From: Glandiceps talaboti
Lineage: Eukaryota; Hemichordata; Enteropneusta; Spengelidae
Assembly: GCF_964340395.1 (NCBI RefSeq)
Contig: NC_135557.1
Span: 25,911,114 to 25,975,113, forward strand
Direction: 5' to 3'
DNA: 64,000 nucleotides
The translations under genes were made by a program, and so were the position numbers. The notes under the pieces are model-generated. The model saw nothing but the letters and a program-made list of their open reading frames with translations, searched no databases and had not been told where the DNA came from. Of the stretch, positions 47,393 through 59,690 are shown piece by piece; position 1 is the stretch's first letter, and each line of letters begins with the position of its first letter.

Positions 47393-47599
47393 AAGCTTGA
47401 ATTCAGTAAGTGCTGTGATAGAACATGTGGACAGGGAGGTATACATTAAAGTGGTACAATTATAAAGCTACATGTTTTTACTCAAGTGAAAATACTTGAA
47501 TTCTAGTATAACATATGTTGATGCATGTCATCTATAACATTATGCTTGTCTTCTGACATTGTTGATTGAATTGTAGACATTTCCTGAACATCTTTTAAT

Positions 47600-47935
47600 A
47601 TATATATATATCACAGGAAAAGTTTAACAAAGACATCTGAATATCCAATACAGTTTATTGATGAGTATGGGTTGAGAAAAAGGAGTCCATAAGTTATTGT
47701 ATTACATAGGCACAATCTAAAAAAGACATCTGCACATCAGTTTATTAATTGATGAGTTACATGGAGGTAAAGAAAAAGGAATTGCTATAAATTATCATAC
47801 TGTATCACACCTTGAATGGTACAATAAAAGATGTCTGTGTATAGTTTGTTGATGAGCTGTAGGTTGGGAGAAAGGAGTCCCTAAGTTATAATATATCCCA
47901 CGCAATAATGTCTGCATAACCAATATTTAATGTAG
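47600..47935. repeat. ~110-bp diverged tandem repeat, 3 copies
   Basis: Units share ACAGTTTATTGATGAG, GGTTGAGAAAAAGGAGTCC and ATAAGTTAT with many changes. Confidence 0.6.
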
Positions 47936-47984
47936 AGTTATAATGCAATATATACAGTTAGTTGATTACATAGGTTTGAATAAT

Positions 47985-50900
47985 AATGACCATAATGACA
48001 GCGATGAATACAGACCATAATGATAGTGATGAATACAGACCATAATGATAGTGATGAAAACAGACCATAATGACAGTGATGAAAACAGACCATAATGATA
48101 GTGATGAAAACAGACCATAATGATAGTGATGAATACAGACCATAATGATAGTGATGAAAACAGACCATAATGATAGTGATAAATACAGACCATAATGATA
48201 GTGATGAATACAGACCATAATGATAGCAATGAATACAGACCATAATGATAGCGATAAATACAGACCATAATGATAGTGATAAATACAGACCATAATGATA
48301 GCAATGAATACAGACCATAATGATAGCGATGAATACAGACCATAATGATAGTGATGAAAACAGACCATAATGACAGTGATGAAAACAGACCATAATGATA
48401 GTGATGAAAACAGACCATAATGATAGTGATGAATACAGACCATAATGATAGTGATGAAAACAGACCATAATGATAGCGATGAATACAGACCATAATGATA
48501 GCAATGAAAACAGACCATAATGATAGTGATGAAAACAGACCATAATGATAGTGATGAAAACAGACCATAATGATAGCGATGAAACCAGACCATAATGATA
48601 GTGATGAATACAGACCATAATGACAGCGATGAATACAGACCATAATGATAGTGATGAAAACAGACCATAATGATGGTGATGAATATAGACCATAATGATA
48701 GTGATGAATACAGACCATAATGACAGCGATGAATACAGACCATAATGATAGCAATGAAAACAGACCATAATGATAGTGATGAATATAGACCATAATGATA
48801 GTGATGAAAACAGACCATAATGACAGTGATGAATACAGACCATAATGATAGCGATGAATATAGACCATAATGATAGCGATGAAACCAGACCATAATGATA
48901 GTGATGAATATAGACCATAATGATAGCGATGAAACCAGACCATAATGATAGTGATGAAAACAGACCATAATGATAGTGATGAATACAGACCATAATGATA
49001 GTGATGAATATAGACCATAATGATAGCAATGAAAACAGACCATAATGATAGTGATGAATATAGACCATAATGATAGTGATGAAAACAGACCATAATGATA
49101 GTGATGAAAACAGACCATAATGATAGCGATGAAAACAGACCATAATGACAGTGATGAAAACAGACCATAATGATAGCGATGAAAACAGACCATAATGACA
49201 GTGATGAAAACAGACCATAATGATAGTGATGAAAACAGACCATAATGATAGCAATGAATACAGACCATAATGATAGTGATGAATACAGACCATAATGATA
49301 GTGATGAATACAGACCATAATGATAGCAATGAAAACAGACCATAATGATAGTGATGAATATAGACCATAATGATAGTGATGAATACAGACCATAATGATA
49401 GTGATGAATACAGACCATAATGATAGCAATGAATACAGACCATAATGATAGTGATGAATACAGACCATAATGACAGTGATGAAAACAGACCATAATGATA
49501 GTGATGAATACAGACCATAATGATAGTGATGAATATAGACCATAATGATAGCAATGAAAACAGACCATAATGATAGTGATGAATACAGACCATAATGATA
49601 GTGATGAATACAGACCATAATGATAGTGATGAATACAGACCATAATGATAGCGATGAAAACAGACCATAATGACAGTGATGAAAACAGACCATAATGATA
49701 GTGATGAATACAGACCATAATGATAGTGATGAATATAGACCATAATGATAGTGATGAAAACAGACCATAATGATAGTGATGAAAACAGACCATAATGATA
49801 GCGATGAAAACAGACCATAATGACAGTGATGAAAACAGACCATAATGATAGCGATGAAAACAGACCATAATGACAGTGATGAAAACAGACCATAATGATA
49901 GTGATGAAAACAGACCATAATGATAGCAATGAATACAGACCATAATGATAGTGATGAATACAGACCATAATGATAGTGATGAATACAGACCATAATGATA
50001 GCAATGAAAACAGACCATAATGATAGTGATGAAAACAGACCATAATGATAGCGATGAATACAGACCATAATGATAGTGATGAAACCAGACCATAATGACA
50101 GTGATGAATATAGACCATAATGATAGTGATGAATACAGACCATAATGATAGTGATGAATACAGACCATAATGATAGTGATGAATACAGACCATAATGATA
50201 GCGATGAATACAGACCATAATGATAGTGATGAAAACAGACCATAATGACAGTGATGAATACAGACCATAATGATAGTGATGAATACAGACCATAATGAGT
50301 GATGAATACAGACCATAATGATAGTGATGAAAACAGACCATAATGATAGTGATGAATACAGACCATAATGATAGCAATGAATACAGACCATAATGATAGC
50401 AATGAATACAGACCATAATGACAGTGATGAATATAGACCATAATGACAGTGATGAATACAGACCATAATGATAGTGATGAATACAGACCATAATGAGTGA
50501 TGAATACAGACCATAATGATAGTGATGAAAACAGACCATAATGACAGTGATGAATACAGACCATAATGATAGTGATGAATACAGACCATAATGAGTGATG
50601 AATACAGACCATAATGACAGTGATGAATATAGACCATAATGAGTGATGAATACAGACCATAATGAGTGATGAATACAGACCATAATGATAGTGATGAATA
50701 CAGACCATAATGAGTGATGAATACAGACCATAATGAGTGATGAATACAGACCATAATGACAGTGATGAAACCAGACCATAATGAGTGATGAATACAGACC
50801 ATAATGAGTGATGAATACAGACCATAATGACAGTGATGAATATAGACCATAATGATAGTGATGAATACAGACCATAATGAGTGATGAATACAGACCATAA

Positions 50901-51085
50901 TGATAGTGATGAATACAGACCATAATGAGTGATGAATACAGACCATAATGAGTGATGAATACAGACCATAATGACAGTGATGAAACCAGACCATAATGAG
51001 TGATGAATACAGACCATAATGATAGCGATGAAAACAGACCATAATGACAGTGATGAAAACAGACCATAATGACAATGATGAATAC
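47985..51085. repeat. 25-bp satellite, ~125 copies, 3.1 kb
   Basis: Unit CATAATGATAGTGATGAAAA CAGAC, with A/T and C/T variants and, in the right third, a 21-bp form lacking ATAG. The minus strand is open in all three frames for more than 1000 codons because the 25-bp unit happens to lack stops in every minus frame; each frame gives a 25-residue period. No start context, signal peptide or domain supports translation. Confidence 0.93.
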
Positions 51086-52104
51086 ATGAATGTAGGATGT
51101 GTCTGTATTATAGCAAATATTGTTTTTGATCTTAGTAGTCTGAGAATTTGGTGAACACAACGTTTTCAAAGCTCACTTTGCTGCACACTGAACAGGATAT
51201 GAATCAAATATTAATGACAGATGACATGCGATACTTGAGTTGAGTTGGATGTATATATGTATCAAGTAGCATATGGTTGGTTTCACATGGTGTGTATAAT
51301 GACACAGAACGGTAACTTGTGAAAACAGCAAACTATTCACAGTTGGTCAGGTTAGGGAGTCTAATTCTAGAGCCACCTAACCTACACTCCTTAGTTTGAT
51401 TATAATAATTTTTATTGTATTATCGATTCATAAAACTCAATAGGAAATTACAGTTCAGTGATAGATTAGTCTAGCGGCTAGACTTTCAGGCAATTCTGCA
51501 AGCTTTAAAAATGACAAGAGATATTGCTCTAAGCGCCAACAGCACTGTTGAGGGCTTGCGTGGCAGCTGAGCACCTGAGATAGTGCTGTTATCCTTGGCA
51601 TTTTACGACAACCTTCTGAGTGTCAATCTGGTTTACAACAGGAGTTTACAGTACTCACGCCTTCTTTGACCATCAAGTAGATTATGTACACCAGTACAGC
51701 ACTCCCATTTAAGAACTACTCCATGCAATGTTTAATATACAAATGAATATTGGGGATAGTTAGAGGGGTGGGGTGGGGTGGGGTGGGTGGGAGGATTTAA
51801 TGACAGCCATACTTTGTGTGCAAGTCTAGTTCCTTAACTACTAGACTACATGATAAATGAACTGGTACATGGTACAGTAATGAAATTAAGTCAATATGCT
51901 TGAACTCACAGAGATCTATTGTCAATATACTTAAATATGTTTTATGAGTCAACTGTCACTGATGAAAAGTTTCCTTTCAAAGATGAAATGATCAAACTAT
52001 CATATGCAGACCCCAACAATTAATTTGATTTGAGATGTAGTCTGAGATTCTTTTTAACAATATATTAATTAAACCTAACAATTAATGAATTTTTTTATAT
52101 AAAT
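51086..52104. other. Intergenic, mostly unrecognised
   Basis: Contains a GGGGT repeat with quadruplex potential at 51763-51792. AGTCTAGTAGTTAAGGAACT (minus, near 51850-51830) is a weak pol III A-box-like motif. No supported gene. Confidence 0.4.
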
Positions 52105-52440
52105 ACATTATCAATTAATCAATCAATCAGGCAATCAATCAATCAGTCAAGCAATCAATCAATCAATCAATCAACCAATCAATCAATCATTGACAACCAG
52201 AAACATTTATAAAGTGCCTGATGTATTCAGAACACAATGTTGAAAGGCAATGAACAAATAACCAAAATCGCATAACCAAGAAGAGATGTTTAAAATAACC
52301 TTGCAAAAAAGTTTTGATGTCTTTCTTGAATTTATCAAGCATAGGAGAATGACAAAGCTAAACTGGTAAACAGTTCCAATGACAAAGCTAAACAGGTAGA
52401 CAGTTCCATATTAGCAGGATAGCATGTGAAAATTAATAGT
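52105..52440. mobile_element. (AATC)n microsatellite with possible retroposon remnant
   Basis: AATCAATC repeats (52111-52190) adjoin AACATTTATAAAGTGCCTGA and further sequence resembling the segment after the AATC tract at 37228-37460. Short duplicated block GACAAAGCTAAAC at 52351 and 52380. Confidence 0.35.
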
Positions 52441-52731
52441 ATACATGTTAATTCACAGTATGATTTCAGTTTACATTGCGGGGATATGAAAAGTCCTGTA
52501 TCACTAGAGTGAAGTTTAGAGGTTTAGAACAGATAATATAACTAGGTACAGAACACCTCATATGTGATTAGGAGTACTTTTACATTTTATTCTTTAATGA
52601 ACTGGTAACTAGTTATAGTGTGATGTACACTGATCCGACTTCAATTCACTACAGCAAACACATGAACACAAATATAAAATTGATGGATACAATATAACTA
52701 AATAGAGTAGACTGACAGTAATACATATTCT

Positions 52732-53095
52732 AAAGTCAGATTACCTCCTAGTGTTCAACATAAAGTCAGATTACCTCCTAGTATTCAACATAAAGTCAGA
52801 TTACCTCCTAGTGTTCAACATAAAGTCAGATTACCTCCTAGTATTCAACATAAAGTCAGATTACCTCCTAGTATTCAACATAAAGTCAGATTACCTCCTA
52901 GTGTTCAACATAAAGTCAGATTACCTCCTAGTATTCAACATAAAGTCAGATTACCTCCTAGTATTCAACATAAAGTCAGATTACCTCCTAGTGTTCAACA
53001 TAAAGTCAGATTACCTCCTAGTATTCAACATAAAGTCAGATTACCTCCTAGTATTCAACATAAAGTCAGATTGCCTCCTAGTGTTCAACATACAA
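52732..53095 (-). repeat. 30-bp minisatellite with donor-like GTAATC in each unit, 12 copies
   Basis: On the minus strand the unit reads GTAATCTGACTTTATGTTGA AYACTAGGAG. It adjoins an open exon-like stretch at 53109-53075 that ends TATGTTGAACACTAGGAG, so the array may be another exon-edge amplification. The plus-strand 123-codon frame is an artefact. Confidence 0.85.
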
Positions 53096-53638
53096 GTATC
53101 AGGTGTGTACTTAAATCAATAATGGATAAATATCATCAGTAATATTACATTTTTATAGAAAGCGCTGCAATTATGCAAAATTTATGAGCAATGAGAAAAT
53201 TTCTGAAATGCAGTGTACTAAAGGCTTTGTTTCCTAGCAACCAGGTAGTTTCCAGATTAACGATTAGAGAATACTGAATTATTCATTTATCTCATGGAAA
53301 TATGCTTTATTTTTAGAAAAATAAAAACATGTTATTTTTTACAACATGACACATTTTGGAAGATCCTTTTTAGTGAAATTATAAAGAACACATTTTCTCT
53401 GTATGTAGTGTTTATACAAGGTTTATGAGACATAGCACACATTGTAACATGGATGTCAACTTAGACCTAACGTCACATCTTGAACTGGAATTAGTCAACA
53501 GAATTCTAAATGACAATTGACATTTGGTAGAAAGGGAAGATTTTAGTAAATATGTCAAAAACACACAAAAAATAATATAAAATGAACATTTTCCATCCAA
53601 TTAACCTAGGTAATTCAGATAGACTTGTACCTACTTAC

Positions 53639-53945
53639 CATCCTGACTAACAAATACTACATGTACATCAGTTGATTGACGCATTGACTTCAAATAACAC
53701 TAGTTACAGTGACTTATGGCTATTAACACCACTAATCACATGTTTCCATAGTAACGATTGACAGGGGAGGAAGAAATGAATGTACATGATGTATATTACT
53801 GGTAATTTTCTCACAGCCTAAAGCAGGTAATTGCAGGTCTTACTATCAGTTAATGTGAAGTGGTCATATACAATATGAAATTATCAGTAATTTACTCACA
53901 GCCTGGAGCTGAGATGACATACACAGGTCTTCCTTGGTATGCATA
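53639..53945 (-). CDS. Candidate exons of an unidentified minus-strand gene (53 kb group)
   Basis: Two exon-like segments with good splice sites: 53945-53900 (TTAACAG acceptor, GTGAGT donor; reads YAYQGRPVYVISAPG or, in another frame, MHTKEDLCMSSQLQA) and 53687-53639 (donor GTAAGT; reads SMRQSTDVHVVFVSQD). Phases between them agree only for the second reading of the first exon. I recognise no family. They could be parts of the same gene as the 54-57 kb segments. Confidence 0.3.
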
Positions 53946-54257
53946 CTGTTAAGTGGGTGATGTATAAATTGTACAATAATGGCACACATTGAATAAACCG
54001 TGGGTGATGTATAAATTGTACAATAAAGGCACACATTGAATAAACCATTAGTATTCATAATACCTTCCTAAAGTAAATTTCAAAGATGATGTGTTGTCTG
54101 TGTGCCACAATGTAATTCCTATATACCATATTTTACTCAAAGTAATTACTTTTGACATTTAGAAAATATTTTATCCTACATTGTTAAGGCCTACTAAAAG
54201 ATTTTGTGTGATTACGATTACGCTTAATTTTAGAGTAGGTGGGGTTAGGTAGATTTT

Positions 54258-54259
<2 letters not shown>

Positions 54260-54319
<60 letters not shown>

Positions 54320-54357
54320 GTGTGTGTGTGTGTATGTGAGTGAGTGTGTGTATGTGT

Positions 54358-54422
<65 letters not shown>
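54260..54422 (+). repeat. (GT)n microsatellite
   Basis: GT runs with short GTAT and GAGT interruptions. Confidence 0.95.
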
Positions 54423-54440
54423 AGTGTCTAGTTCAGATAG

Positions 54441-54657
54441 TTATGTTTTCCGTTGTTTTCCATATGGTCTCTGTGTTATTGGTTTCTTCTCATCAGACGT
54501 ACAGCCATTACAGATTGGAAGAACAGTTTTAAATTGTCTTTTTAAGGTGATGTCAGTTTTCCCATCCACTATTTCTTGCAAGATTTCACAATTTTCACGA
54601 TTTTCTTGCAGACCAACAAAACAATTTTGATTGGAAATATTGCACCATACTAATACT
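54441..54657 (-). CDS. Candidate terminal exon of an unidentified minus-strand gene
   Basis: Acceptor TTTGTGTAG ends at 54658; the open frame reads VLVWCNISNQNCFVGLQENR, continues with cysteines (NCEI, PICNGC) and ends QRKT, TAA 54443-54441. The composition is coding-like. The Cys spacing C-x6-C-x10-C recalls GFR-alpha/GAS1 domains, but that is only a hypothesis. Confidence 0.35.
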
Positions 54658-54839
54658 CTACACAAACATATTTACCCACAGGTAATTCAATACTGTTCAT
54701 AGTGTACAATATTATGAGTGAGTCATTTTGTCTGACAAAAACAGGTTTTTTTAAAATGTCTCAGTTGTAAGTATAGCGCAGTTTTAATTAAGATTTAATC
54801 ATAAGGCTTATTTTTATGTTATTTTACATAATATCTAAA

Positions 54840-55870
54840 TTTAATCTTACCAGGTCACTGACATTTATGTTGACTCTACCAATTGTTTTCATTACTTCAA
54901 CATAAACTAGAAATCTAATTTTACCAGATCTCTGATATTAATGTTGTTTTTATTACTTCAACATAAACTAGAAATCTAATTTTACCAGATCTCTGATATT
55001 AATGTTGTTTTTAATAATTCTAACATAAACTGGAAATCTAAGTTTACCAGATCTCTGATATTAATGTTGTTTTTAATAATTCTAACATAAACTGGAAATC
55101 TAATTTTACCAGATCTCTCATATTAATGTTGTTTTTAATAATTCTAACAAACTAGAAATCTGATTTTATGAAGTCTAGGACGTCAGGTTAGAATAGTGAT
55201 TACTTGCATTAGTGTTTACATTATTACACATATTATTTAACAATTGAACACTGCAATACTGAAAACATAGCATAACTGTCTACATGAATAATGAATATGT
55301 AGTTGTCATGTGTCCACTGTTGCATTTATTGACAAAATTTGATGTTTTTTATAAAACACTAGACTTAAGAACAGATCTCCATCATATATCGTATTGGCAA
55401 TCGGGGTATGTACACTTGCATGTGGTTTTTTCTACTGCACTTTCTCTTACGATGCTTGTTAAAATATCGCCACGAATAGCACTGCAAGCATCTATGGAAA
55501 TACCTCTGGTATAGCCATACTTGTAATTAACACATAGATTTCTGTTATATTACCACAGTGACTGACACTTATTTTTATTACTCACAACATAACGTCTAAA
55601 TCTAATTTTACCAGGTTTGTGACGTTAGAAAAGAATATATTTGACCACTGAGAGTCATTTTTTATCACTTATAGCATAACCTTCTAATTTCATTTTACCA
55701 GGTTTGCGACATTAGAAAAGAATATATTTGACCACTGAGTCATTTTTTACCACTTACAGCATAAGCTTCTAATTTCATTTTACCAGGTTTGCGACATTAG
55801 AAAAGAATATATTTGACCACTAAGAGTCATTTTTTATCATTTGAAATCTAATTTTGTCATGTTTCTGACA
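54840..55870 (-). repeat. Diverged duplications of an exon-like unit (~60 and ~110 bp)
   Basis: An exon-like segment at 54906-54851 has acceptor TTTCTAG and donor GTAAGA and reads YVEVMKTIGRVNINVSDL. To its right (upstream on the minus strand) lie five copies of a ~60-bp unit with the same acceptor (TTTCTAG/TTTCCAG TTTATGTT) and a donor-like CTGGTAAAAT, shortened by 13 nt. Three or four longer diverged units follow at 55560-55870. The clean copy has the best splice sites and frame. Confidence 0.6.
55180..55555. other. Unresolved segment between the two exon-like repeat groups
   Basis: A minus-strand stretch (55540-55400) reads DACSAIRGDILTSIVRESAV and ends TTCKCTYPDC, then TGA. It looks coding but no good splice donor was found. 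Identity unknown. Confidence 0.3.
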
Positions 55871-56099
55871 TCAATAATTGTGAGTGATTGTCTACTGAAT
55901 TGACACTGTGAAGAAATGAGTTCTAATAATCTGAATATTAATGAAATGACTGTACTGTGTATCTAGTAATAACTTCAGATATGTAGTAAAACAGAATGAA
56001 ATAATTATGTCATATTTCTTTGTTTCTAGAACAAATTTTACTACAAACATGCTAAGTCTGGAAATACAAATCACTTATTTGGGTATCACAATGCATTAC

Positions 56100-56560
56100 A
56101 TGATGTAAGGTATAATTAACTCAGTATGGTCTTTGGATCTGTTTTCACTGTCATCATAATACAGTAATTTATTTACACATTTACTTAATTTCACCCATTT
56201 GTACTGAACAGTAACACTTACATGGTTGTCATAGACCATGGTAATGTGGTTAATTACTTCACACAGTTGTATCTTCACTATACACTATCATTGTAAAACA
56301 CAGTGTAATGGGTCACACATTTTAATCATTACTAGTATGTATCTTCACTATACACTATCATTGTAAAACACAGTGTAATGGTTCACACATTTCACTCATT
56401 TGTACTGAACAGTAACACTTACAGGGTTGTCATAGAGCATGGTAATGTGGTTAATTACTTCACACAGTTGTATCTTCACTATACACTATCATTGTAAAAC
56501 ACAGTGTAATAGTTCACACATTTCACTCATTACTAGTATGTATCTTCACTATACACTTTT
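56100..56560 (-). CDS. Duplicated 56-nt candidate exon (two copies) of an unidentified gene
   Basis: Segments 56478-56423 and 56277-56222 each have acceptor TATAG, donor GTAAGTG and read KIQLCEVINHITM(L/V)YDN(P/H). Both are 56 nt and keep the same phase. The flanking intron sequence is duplicated too, and further partial copies of the acceptor side lie at about 56335 and 56535. Confidence 0.4.
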
Positions 56561-56659
56561 ACTAATAGACTGTAATGGGTATTTTATTCATACATATCAC
56601 ACCATTACAACTTGCATGGTACACAGTGAATTTGAATACACTGTACACTGTGAAGCATA

Positions 56660-57080
56660 CATGTAAATATACAGAGCTGCAGGCTGCATAAATATACAGA
56701 GCTGCAGGCTACATAAATATACAGAGCTGCAGGCTACATAAATATACAGAGCTGCAGGCTGCATAAATATACAGAGCTGCAGGCTACATAAATATACAGA
56801 GCTGCAGGCTGCATAAATATAGAGCTGCAGGCTGCATAAATATACAGAGCTGCAGGCTACATAAATATACAGAGCTGCAGGCTACATAAATATACAGAGC
56901 TGCAGGCTGCATAAATATACAGAGCTGCAGGCTACATAAATATACAGAGCTGCAGGCTACATAAATATACAGAGCTGCAGGCTGCATAAATATACAGAGC
57001 TGCAGGCTGCATAAATATACAGAGCTACAGGCTACATAACAGAGCTGCAGGCTACATAACAGAGCTGCAGGCTACATAAA
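56660..57080. repeat. 27-bp minisatellite, ~17 copies
   Basis: Unit ATACAGAGCTGCAGGCT(G/A)C ATAAAT, with shortened units at both ends. Confidence 0.92.
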
Positions 57081-57196
57081 AATGAAAACTGTAAAGTAGT
57101 TTCTTAAGTCGTTGAATTATACAATAAAGTTTTTTAAATTATTGATTTCATTATTCAATATGAAATGATTGCTGTGCTATTATACATTTACATTGT

Positions 57197-58318
57197 ATTG
57201 CCTGGCTATGAGGACACTAGTAGATGCCACTTACTGCAAGGACTGCTATGTCGCAAGCCTTAGGAAAATAGTTACTCCATAACTGTATTGTCTGGCTATG
57301 AGGACACTAGTAGATGCCACTTACTGCAAGGACTGCTATGTCGCAAGCCTTAGGAAAATAGTTACTCCATAACTGTATTGCCTGGCTATGAGGACACTAG
57401 TAGATGCCAATTACTGCAAGGACTGCTATGTCGCAAGCCTTAGGAAAATAGTTACTCCATAACTGTATTGTCTGGCTATGAGGACACTAGTAGATGCCAC
57501 TTACTGCAAGGACTGCTATGTCGCAAGCCTTAGGAAAATAGTTACTCCATAACTGTATAGCCTGGCTATGAGGACACTAGTAGATGCCACTTACTGCAAG
57601 GACTGCTATGTCGCAAGCCTTAGGAAAATAGTTACTCCATAACTGTATTGCCTGGCTATGAGGACACTAGATGATGTCAATTACTGCAAGGACTGCTATG
57701 TCGCAAGCCTTAGGAAAATAGTTACTCCATAACTGTATTGCCTGGCTATGAGGACACTAGATGATGTCAATTACAGCAAGGACTGCTATGTCGCAAGCCT
57801 TAGGAAAATAGTTACTCCATAACTGTATTGCCTGGCTATGAGGACACTAGTAGATGCCACTTACTGCAAGGACTGCTATGTCGCAAGCCTTAGGAAAATA
57901 GTTACTCCATAACTGTATTGTCTGGCTATGAGGACACTAGATGATGTCAATTACTGCAAGGACTGCTATGTCGCAAGCCTTAGGAAAATAGTTACTCCAT
58001 AACTGTATTGTCTGGCTATGAGGACACTAGATGATGTCAATTACTGCAAGGACTGCTATGTCGCAAGCCTTAGGAAAATAGTTACTCCATAACTGTATTG
58101 TCTGGCTATGAGGACACTAGATGATGTCAATTACTGCAAGGACTGCTATGTCGCAAGCCTTAGGAAAATAGTTACTCCATAACTGTATTGTCTGGCTATG
58201 AGGACACTAGTTGATGCCAATTACTGCAAGGACTGCTATGTCGCAAGCCTTAGGAAAATAGTTACTCCATAACTGTATTGTCTGGCTATGAGGACACTAG
58301 TTGATGCCAATTACATGT
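57197..58318 (-). repeat. 90-bp array; each unit contains a complete 48-nt in-frame mini-exon, 12 copies
   Basis: In every unit the minus strand has CAATACAG|TTATGGAG...CTTGCA|GTAAGTGG or GTAATTGG. The 48 nt between (first copy 57282-57235, then every +90) are 16 codons reading LWSNYFPKACDIAVLA, with no phase change on inclusion. The exon core is identical in all copies except one base in copy 7; the donor flank varies more (five GTAAGT, seven GTAATT). This is either an amplified exon of the unidentified gene or a recently homogenised satellite. Confidence 0.85.
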
Positions 58319-58328
58319 GAATATTTTG

Positions 58329-58530
58329 AATGAATGAATGAATGAATGAATGAATGAATGAATGAATGAATGAATGAATGAATGAATGAATGAATGAACA
58401 AATTAATTAATTAATCAATACAAACAAAGGAATGAATGAATGATGGATGAATGAATGAATGAATGAATGAATGAATGAATGAATGAATGAATGAATGAAT
58501 GAATGAATGAATGAATGAATGAATGAATCA
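58329..58530 (+). repeat. (GAAT)n microsatellite
   Basis: Two GAAT tracts separated by a short interrupted block; directly abuts the 90-bp array. Confidence 0.95.
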
Positions 58531-58796
58531 TACACAAATCATGACTTGCTGACAATATCACAACTTTTGTAGAATTTGTAAAATATCACAAAATTTATAC
58601 ATTTCTAAGGAATCTATTAAAACATCCAAGTGACAAAATTTGTCAACATTTCTAAGACTTTTAGCTATAATCTTTAAGATATGGTGTTGGTGTTAATGAT
58701 AAACTCTACAGTCTTATGTATACAGTCCGGAGAGGTGGTTTACTGCTTAATTTGAATGACAATAACAAGTCCCTCACCCCCCCCCCCACCCCACCC

Positions 58797-58827
<31 letters not shown>

Positions 58828-58839
58828 ACAATAACTGAG

Positions 58840-59690
58840 TGACACCGTGTCAGAATGTATTTCCAGAATTCCCCGTCTGCGATAAAGAAAAGAAGACTTC
58901 ACATACAGACGGAGTAAGTCGTCGCTTCTCAGGTGTTGAGCGAAACGCGTACACCGTCTGCAAGTACGTGTAGGACTATATGGAAAAAAAGCATGGAAGT
59001 ACATAGTCCTGCTTGCATACGGAGTAATCCGGGACTCGATTCTGACAACTGTCCCTCCTAGAGTCAAGTCAGCAATATAGACTCGTGCACCGCCTGTAAG
59101 CAGGGCTAGAAAGTACACCACCCAACATTTCACAAGGCAAGCTGAATACAGTCAGTACTTCCATGAATTTTTTGTCATTCTGCAAGTAGGACTATGCATG
59201 TTTTAAAAAATTACTTGCTTACCATCAATGATGTATATCCTGCCTTCTACAAAATTTATGCTAAAATATTAGACTGGGGAAATGATGAAAACTGCAAACG
59301 TTGCCCGTCTTCGGCTGCCGTCCTACGTACGTCCTACGTCCTCCAAGCTCCTCTGTCGATGTCCGATGTCTACATCACGTTTCCTAGGTAGTCCTATATA
59401 CTCTCTAGGTTACTGGGGAAAATTCAAATGTCCATGTTTCCTCGTAATCGTATAATCGGCAGTCACTTGCCGCGAGGTAATATTCTACTCAATGGTGGTC
59501 ATTAATACAAAATAATGACGTTATTAGGTATTTACGAATTAGTCAAAAAAGTGCCATCACCGGTGTTTGCACTGAGACACTAACCTAGTGCTGCCACAAA
59601 CCGTCTCCGCGCACCGAGGTCTCAGAAACGACAGTGATACTATAGTAATTTTGTGTCCTTTTGCAAATGGATCGGTCGCCTAGTAACACA
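58840..59690. promoter_or_regulatory. CpG-rich unique island; candidate promoter or first-exon region
   Basis: CG dinucleotides are far denser than in the surrounding AT-rich DNA (for example CGAAACGCGTACACCGTC, GTACGTCCTACGTCC, TGCCGCGAG). A 119-codon minus-strand frame (59133-58774) begins with GTG, has a hydrophobic start (WVVYFLALLTGGARVYIADL) but no ATG. A minus-strand segment ending at a good donor (CATTGATG|GTAAGC near 59219) reads INFVEGRIYIID. A promoter for minus-strand genes to the left is plausible. Confidence 0.4.

Noticed and set aside
47938-51169. Three overlapping minus-strand frames of more than 1000 codons each
   Set aside because: They are three registers of one 25-bp satellite. 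No signal peptide, domain or splice context supports translation.
58774-59133. Secreted 119-residue protein on the minus strand
   Set aside because: The frame begins with GTG and has no ATG, and its end runs into a CA repeat. Kept only as a possible exon within the CpG island.
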